This document shows positions 27,633 through 32,144 of a stretch of DNA of 32,144 nt, one piece after another. Every line of letters begins with the position of its first letter. The stretch's first letter is position 1. Location of the stretch: the NCBI GenBank assembly GCA_021737945.1, contig JAIPCX010000028.1:1-32144 (forward strand). The letters run 5' to 3'. Source of the DNA: Polynucleobacter sp. (lineage in GTDB: Bacteria > Pseudomonadota > Gammaproteobacteria > Burkholderiales > Burkholderiaceae_D). The notes under the pieces are model-generated. The model did no database searches, was not told the DNA's origin, and saw nothing but the letters and a program-made list of their open reading frames with translations. The position numbers and the translations under genes are program-made.

Positions 27633-28337
27633 ATGGCCCGCCTGCCCAGACTGGTGGTGCCCAACCACCTTCATCACATCGTTGCCCGGGGCAATAACGA
27701 TCAGCCCATCGTTTTAGATGACGCTGACTGCCAACACTTTCTTTCTTCTCTGCGCGACTCAGCGCAGAGATCGGGCGTCGCTATTCATGCCTATGTGCTG
27801 ATGCCTAGTCGTGTTCAATTGATGGCGACACCCTCCGATGCAGAAGGTCTGGGAAAGCTCATGCAAGCCATAGGCCGCCACTACGTTCCGTATTTCAATG
27901 CACGTCACAGTCGTAGCGGTAATTTGTGGGAAGGTCGTTTCCGAGCCACCGTGATGGAGGCCGATACCTACTTTCTGGCGTGTGCCCAGCTTATTGAGCA
28001 GCAGCCTGTCGTGGCTGGGATTGTTTCGGATCCCCTGTCCTACACCTGGTCAAGTTATGCGCATCATTCTGGGGCGCAGAGGGAAGTCTGGCTGGCCGAC
28101 CATCCGGCCTATTGGGCGCTGGGGAATACACCCTTTGAGCGTGAAGCGGCCTACCAACAATTGGCTCAAGCAACGGGCTCGTCTGAGCTAACCGCTGAAA
28201 TTGAGGCAGCAACTCGCAAGGCGTGGCCTTTGGGTTCGGACGAATTTCGTCGCCGACTGGGCAAATTAACCGATAGGCGTTTGGAGCCGGCGCAGCGCGG
28301 TCGCCCTCGAAAACAGCCGGCTGCTGAGAGCTCCTAG
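27633..28337 (+). CDS. RAYT/IS200-like transposase-family protein with degenerate HUH motif
   Basis: A 234-residue protein of the Y1_Tnp (IS200-like) superfamily, closest in layout to REP-associated tyrosine transposases. Visible family marks: MARLPRLVVPNHLHHIVARGNN at the start in shortened form MARLPRL...HHIVARGN, HAYVLMP at 52-58, YFNARHSRSGNLWEGRF (87-103) and WSSYAHH (139-145). In active members HAYVLMP is followed by N-H-V-H-L; here it is S-R-V-Q-L (59-63), so both metal-binding histidines are lost (Arg60, Gln62), while tyrosines at 84 and 87 remain. The C-terminus carries RGRPRK (222-227), like an AT-hook. The gene is intact, seems richer in G+C than its neighbours, and has no clear ribosome binding site. 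Transposition is unlikely; a DNA-binding role is inference. Confidence 0.82.
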   Translation: MARLPRLVVPNHLHHIVARGNNDQPIVLDDADCQHFLSSLRDSAQRSGVAIHAYVLMPSRVQLMATPSDAEGLGKLMQAIGRHYVPYFNARHSRSGNLWEGRFRATVMEADTYFLACAQLIEQQPVVAGIVSDPLSYTWSSYAHHSGAQREVWLADHPAYWALGNTPFEREAAYQQLAQATGSSELTAEIEAATRKAWPLGSDEFRRRLGKLTDRRLEPAQRGRPRKQPAAESS

Positions 28338-28445
28338 CCTGCGTTTGCGACGGGTTGTAGGGGTGCCGTTCGAAGTGGGGCTATGGCTAGCTAAAGTCTA
28401 TAAGCGATGACCTCGCAGGCATCAATTGGGTCCAAATCGCTCATC

Positions 28446-28474
28446 AAAACTAATCTGACCCTATTTTATTTTCG
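28446..28474 (+). repeat. AT-rich repeat copy 1 (GACCCTA core)
   Basis: Begins AAAACTA, has the core ATCTGACCCTA and ends in a T-rich tract closing with TTTTCG. It matches copy 2 with a two-base gap, two substitutions and a shift in the T tract. Confidence 0.65.
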
Positions 28475-28491
28475 CCGCGCTAACCCGGCTT

Positions 28492-28522
28492 AAAATTAGC
28501 TATCCGACCCTAATTTTTTTCG
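28492..28522 (+). repeat. AT-rich repeat copy 2 with internal inverted repeat
   Basis: Begins AAAATTAG, has the core ATCCGACCCTA and ends TTTTTTTCG. Within it AAAATTAG (28492-28499) and CTAATTTT (28510-28517) are perfect 8-base inverted repeats around a 10-base loop. The next base starts the predicted gltB -35 box. Confidence 0.65.
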
Positions 28523-28551
28523 TTGCCCTGTGTATTGCATTGCACTATCCT
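28523..28551 (+). promoter_or_regulatory. Predicted gltB promoter
   Basis: TTGCCC (28523-28528), a 17-base spacer and TATCCT (28546-28551); four of six matches in each box. Transcription would start near 28558, about 28 bases before the gltB ATG. The -35 box abuts the AT-rich repeat upstream. Confidence 0.5.
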
Positions 28552-28585
28552 TCTACGCTCTTTATTAATGCCGTGGAGTCCCGCG

Positions 28586-31500
28586 ATGAAAGCCCAAGGT
28601 TTATACGATCCGACTAACGAACACGACGCCTGTGGTGTCGGATTCATCGCCCATATCAAAGGTCAGAAAAGTCATTCTATCGTTGAGCAAGGCTTGAAGA
28701 TTCTGCATAACCTCGATCATCGCGGTGCCGTAGGAGCTGATGCTTTGATGGGTGATGGCGCAGGCATTTTGATTCAGCTGCCTGATCAGTTTTATCGCGA
28801 AGAGATGGCCAAGCAGGGAGTGAATTTGCCTCCTCCAGGCGAGTACGGCGTGGGTATGGTTTTTTTACCCAAAGAAAATGCATCGCGCATAGCCTGCGAA
28901 CAAGAAATCGAAAGAGCAGTAAACGCTGAAGCGCAAGTGGTCTTGGGTTGGCGCGATGTGCCTGTCAATCGCGAAATGCCTATGTCGCCTACAGTGCGCG
29001 ACAAAGAGCCAGTAATTCGGCAAATATTCATCGGTCGTGGTCAAGACATCATGGTGACTGATGCCTTAGAGCGAAAACTCTATGTCATTCGTAAATCATC
29101 AGGCCACGCCATTCAAGCGCTGAATCTTTTGCATGGCAAAGAATTCTTTGTGCCGTCGATGTCAGCGCGCACAGTAGTTTACAAAGGTTTGCTATTGGCC
29201 GATCAGGTCGGCGTTTACTACAAAGATTTGCAAGATCCGCGTTGCGTATCCGCGCTGGCTTTGGTGCATCAACGTTTTTCTACGAACACCTTCCCTGAGT
29301 GGCCGCTTGCCCACCCTTATCGCCTGCTTGCACATAACGGAGAGATCAACACCGTTAAAGGCAACTTCAACTGGATGCGTGCGCGTGAAGGCGTGATGAA
29401 ATCCGCTGTGTTGAACGAAGATTTGCAAAAGCTATTTCCGTTAATTTATGAAGGTCAATCGGATACAGCATGCTTTGATAATGCGCTTGAATTATTGGTG
29501 ATGGCGGGATACCCAATAGCGCAAGCCATGATGATGATGATTCCAGAAGCGTGGGAAAACCACACACTGATGGATGAAAATCGTCGTGCGTTTTACGAAT
29601 ACCATGCGGCAATGATGGAGCCATGGGATGGCCCTGCGGCGATGGCATTCACAGATGGTCGTCATATCGGCGGAACACTAGATCGTAATGGATTACGTCC
29701 TGCACGTTACATAGTCACGGACGACGATTTAGTCGTGATGGCGTCTGAATCAGGCGTGTTGCCGATACCGGAATCAAAGATCATCAAAAAATGGCGTCTC
29801 CAACCGGGCAAGATGTTTTTGATTGATTTGGATGCAGGCCGCATCATTGATGACAAAGAACTAAAAGACACTTTCGCTAACGCTAAGCCTTACAAGCAAT
29901 GGATTGATTCCGTTCGTATTAAGTTGGACGATCTGAAAGTCGAGGCTGAATCGCGTACAGAAACGGCGACACTACTCGATCGCCAGCAGGCTTTCGGTTA
30001 CACGCAAGAAGACATTAAATTTTTAATGTCGCCAATGGCAGTGAATGCGGAAGAAGCGACTGGCTCGATGGGGAATGACTCTCCATTGGCCGTTATGTCT
30101 AACAAAAATAAACCGCTGTTTAATTATTTCAAGCAGTTGTTCGCGCAGGTGACCAATCCACCTATCGACCCGATACGCGAAGCGATGGTGATGTCCTTGG
30201 TGTCGTTCATTGGACCCAAGCCAAATCTGCTCGATACCAACAACATTAATCCGCCGATGCGGCTCGAAGTGTCGCAGCCGATTCTTGATTACAAAGATAT
30301 TACACGTCTGCGTACCATCAGCAAATTCACGGGTGGTAAATTCCGATCATCAGAACTGGATATTTGTTATCCGGCTGCATGGGGTAAAGAAGGTGTTGAA
30401 GCGCGCCTAGCTTCCTTGTGCGCGCAGGCAGTCGACGCAGTTAAGTCGGGCCACAATATTTTGATTATCTCCGACCGTCATGTTGACAAAAACAATGTCG
30501 CAATTCCAGCGTTGTTAGCGACTTCAGCGATTCATCAGCACTTGGTGAGCAAAGGTTTGCGGACTTCAGCGGGCTTAGTGGTTGAAACGGGCTCGGCTCG
30601 TGAAACCCACCATTTCGCTTTACTCGCCGGTTACGGAGCCGAAGCGATTCATCCGTATCTTGCGATGGATACGCTGACCGACATGGCGAAAGGATTGCCG
30701 GGTGATCTGGCTCCAGAAAAAGCGATCTACAACTTTCAAAAAGCAGTGGGTAAAGGTTTGCTCAAAGTCTTTTCAAAGATGGGCATATCGACTTACATGT
30801 CCTACTGTGGCGCACAAATATTTGAGGCGATAGGCTTAAATAAAAGTTTGGTCGACAAGTACTTCAAAGGCACAGCATCGAATGTCGAAGGAATAGGCGT
30901 CTTCGAAGTCGCTGAAGAGGCTTTACGCTTACATCAACAGGCATTTGGCAGCGATCCGATATTGCAAAACGCACTTGATGCGGGTGGCGAATATGCATTT
31001 CGCGTTCGCGGTGAAGATCATATGTGGACGCCAGACGCGATCGCGAAATTGCAGCACTCGACGCGTTCAAATAACTTCAGCACCTACAAAGAATACGCGC
31101 AGATCATTAATGATCAATCTAAGCGTCATATGACCTTGCGCGGATTATTTGAATTTAAGATTGATCCATCGAAAGCGATTCCAATTGATGAGGTTGAGTC
31201 GGCCAAAGAAATCGTCAAACGATTTGCTACCGGCGCCATGTCACTCGGTTCAATTTCTACCGAGGCGCATGCCACGCTGGCGATTGCGATGAATCGCATC
31301 GGCGGCAAATCAAATACCGGCGAGGGTGGCGAAGACGAAAATCGTTATCGTAACGAGTTGCGCGGCATTCCCATTAAAAAAGGCGACACTCTAGCTTCCG
31401 TTATTGGGGAAGAGCAAGTTGAAGTGGATCTTCCATTAGTAGATGGTGATTCCTTACGCTCCAAAATCAAGCAAGTCGCCTCAGGTCGTTTTGGTGTGAC

Positions 31501-32144
31501 TGCAGAGTACTTAACCTCTGCTGAGCAAATTCAAATCAAAATGGCGCAAGGCGCTAAGCCAGGCGAGGGTGGTCAGCTGCCAGGACATAAGGTGTCTGAC
31601 TACATCGCTAAGTTGCGATTTTCAGTGCCGGGTGTGGGCTTGATTTCGCCACCGCCACATCACGATATTTATTCGATTGAAGATTTGGCGCAGCTCATTC
31701 ATGACTTGAAAAACGTCAATCCTGCCGCTGATATCTCCGTCAAGCTAGTTTCAGAAGTGGGCGTAGGTACAGTGGCTGCAGGTGTTGCAAAAGCTAAGGC
31801 GGACCACGTGGTGATTGCGGGTCATGATGGTGGTACTGGCGCGTCGCCACTGTCATCGATTAAGCATGCTGGTACCCCATGGGAGTTGGGTTTGGCTGAG
31901 ACTCAGCAGACCTTGGTGCTGAATGAATTGCGTAGTCGCATTCGTGTGCAGACTGATGGTCAGATTAAGACCGGTCGCGACGTCGTTATTGGTGGCTTGC
32001 TAGGTGCGGATGAGTTTGGTTTTGCGACGGCGCCGTTAGTCGTTGAAGGTTGCATCATGATGCGTAAGTGTCATCTCAATACCTGTCCAGTGGGTGTGGC
32101 TACGCAAGATCCTGTGCTGCGTGCAAAGTTCCAAGGTAAGCCAG
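28586..32144 (+). CDS. gltB: Glutamate synthase (NADPH) large subunit, 5' part
   Basis: Converts glutamine and 2-oxoglutarate to two glutamates (EC 1.4.1.13) together with GltD. The frame is open from the ATG to the window end (1186 codons; the full family length is about 1500). Seen in order: a 15-residue propeptide, Cys16 (ACGVGF) as the N-terminal nucleophile of the class II glutaminase domain, [20 protein letters not shown] and AHNGEINT, a central domain, then the FMN synthase domain with [31 protein letters not shown] and TGRDV, and the [3Fe-4S] cysteines in [19 protein letters not shown] at 28574-28577 favours ATG 28586 over the in-frame ATG at 28568. The end of gltB, and gltD, lie outside. 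Confidence 0.97.
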   Translation, partial: MKAQGLYDPTNEHDACGVGFIAHIKGQKSHSIVEQGLKILHNLDHRGAVGADALMGDGAGILIQLPDQFYREEMAKQGVNLPPPGEYGVGMVFLPKENASRIACEQEIERAVNAEAQVVLGWRDVPVNREMPMSPTVRDKEPVIRQIFIGRGQDIMVTDALERKLYVIRKSSGHAIQALNLLHGKEFFVPSMSARTVVYKGLLLADQVGVYYKDLQDPRCVSALALVHQRFSTNTFPEWPLAHPYRLLAHNGEINTVKGNFNWMRAREGVMKSAVLNEDLQKLFPLIYEGQSDTACFDNALELLVMAGYPIAQAMMMMIPEAWENHTLMDENRRAFYEYHAAMMEPWDGPAAMAFTDGRHIGGTLDRNGLRPARYIVTDDDLVVMASESGVLPIPESKIIKKWRLQPGKMFLIDLDAGRIIDDKELKDTFANAKPYKQWIDSVRIKLDDLKVEAESRTETATLLDRQQAFGYTQEDIKFLMSPMAVNAEEATGSMGNDSPLAVMSNKNKPLFNYFKQLFAQVTNPPIDPIREAMVMSLVSFIGPKPNLLDTNNINPPMRLEVSQPILDYKDITRLRTISKFTGGKFRSSELDICYPAAWGKEGVEARLASLCAQAVDAVKSGHNILIISDRHVDKNNVAIPALLATSAIHQHLVSKGLRTSAGLVVETGSARETHHFALLAGYGAEAIHPYLAMDTLTDMAKGLPGDLAPEKAIYNFQKAVGKGLLKVFSKMGISTYMSYCGAQIFEAIGLNKSLVDKYFKGTASNVEGIGVFEVAEEALRLHQQAFGSDPILQNALDAGGEYAFRVRGEDHMWTPDAIAKLQHSTRSNNFSTYKEYAQIINDQSKRHMTLRGLFEFKIDPSKAIPIDEVESAKEIVKRFATGAMSLGSISTEAHATLAIAMNRIGGKSNTGEGGEDENRYRNELRGIPIKKGDTLASVIGEEQVEVDLPLVDGDSLRSKIKQVASGRFGVTAEYLTSAEQIQIKMAQGAKPGEGGQLPGHKVSDYIAKLRFSVPGVGLISPPPHHDIYSIEDLAQLIHDLKNVNPAADISVKLVSEVGVGTVAAGVAKAKADHVVIAGHDGGTGASPLSSIKHAGTPWELGLAETQQTLVLNELRSRIRVQTDGQIKTGRDVVIGGLLGADEFGFATAPLVVEGCIMMRKCHLNTCPVGVATQDPVLRAKFQGKP

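Larger units (their letters stand above)
28338..28585. other. Region between the RAYT-like gene and gltB
   Basis: No gene is seen in these 248 bases. The first ~105 bases hold nothing recognisable apart from a loose TTGGGTCCAA near-palindrome. From 28446 there are two related AT-rich repeats, then the predicted gltB promoter and ribosome binding site. Confidence 0.6.

Noticed and set aside
27606-28487. Similar 11-mers (GTGCTAACTCG and GCGCTAACCCG) on both sides of the RAYT-like gene, as possible element ends
   Set aside because: Two mismatches in 11 bases between a 60-base and a 250-base flank is expected about once or twice by chance, and no target duplication accompanies it.

Overview
The window reads as a stretch of betaproteobacterial chromosome with intermediate base composition, most likely from the order Burkholderiales. 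The basis is gene order and protein sequence: msrPQ-lysA-lptM, cyaY, a class A penicillin-binding protein gene divergent from pilMNOPQ, aroK-aroB-dgt, and rpoN-lptBAC-kdsCD are arranged as in that group. Nothing identifies a genus. Nearly all genes are conserved housekeeping genes and are densely packed, often with 4-base ATGA overlaps. I saw no tRNA, rRNA, CRISPR array or complete insertion sequence.

Layout. Bases 1-2362 carry envelope redox genes on the plus strand: the end of ccsB (cytochrome c maturation), a strong terminator, then msrP and msrQ (repair of oxidised methionines in the periplasm). Facing them are lysA and a 51-residue lipoprotein gene, lptM. cyaY (iron handling) follows on the plus strand, then mrcA (peptidoglycan synthesis) on the minus strand. 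From 6841 to 14834 one plus-strand run holds pilM, pilN, pilO, pilP and pilQ (type IV pilus alignment complex and secretin), aroK and aroB (shikimate pathway) and a dGTPase-like gene, almost all translationally coupled.

From 14882 to 21638 everything is on the minus strand: a 3-hydroxyisobutyryl-CoA hydrolase-like gene, and an operon read as kdsD-kdsC-lptC-lptA-lptB-rpoN-hpf that joins Kdo synthesis, LPS transport, sigma-54 and the ribosome hibernation factor and ends at a strong terminator. A CPA2-type cation:proton antiporter is divergent from kdsD. uvrA and ssb are divergent across a 424-base gap.

The only accessory-looking locus lies between ssb and gltB (27570-28585). It holds an intact gene related to REP-associated tyrosine transposases (RAYT/IS200-like) whose HUH metal-binding histidines are replaced (S-R-V-Q-L) and which ends in an AT-hook-like RGRPRK. 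It is followed by two copies of an AT-rich repeat with a TC(T/C)GACCCTA core, the second of which abuts the -35 box of the predicted gltB promoter. gltB (glutamate synthase large subunit) then runs off the window. A retired transposase kept as a DNA-binding protein is the best candidate here for something undescribed, but that is inference.
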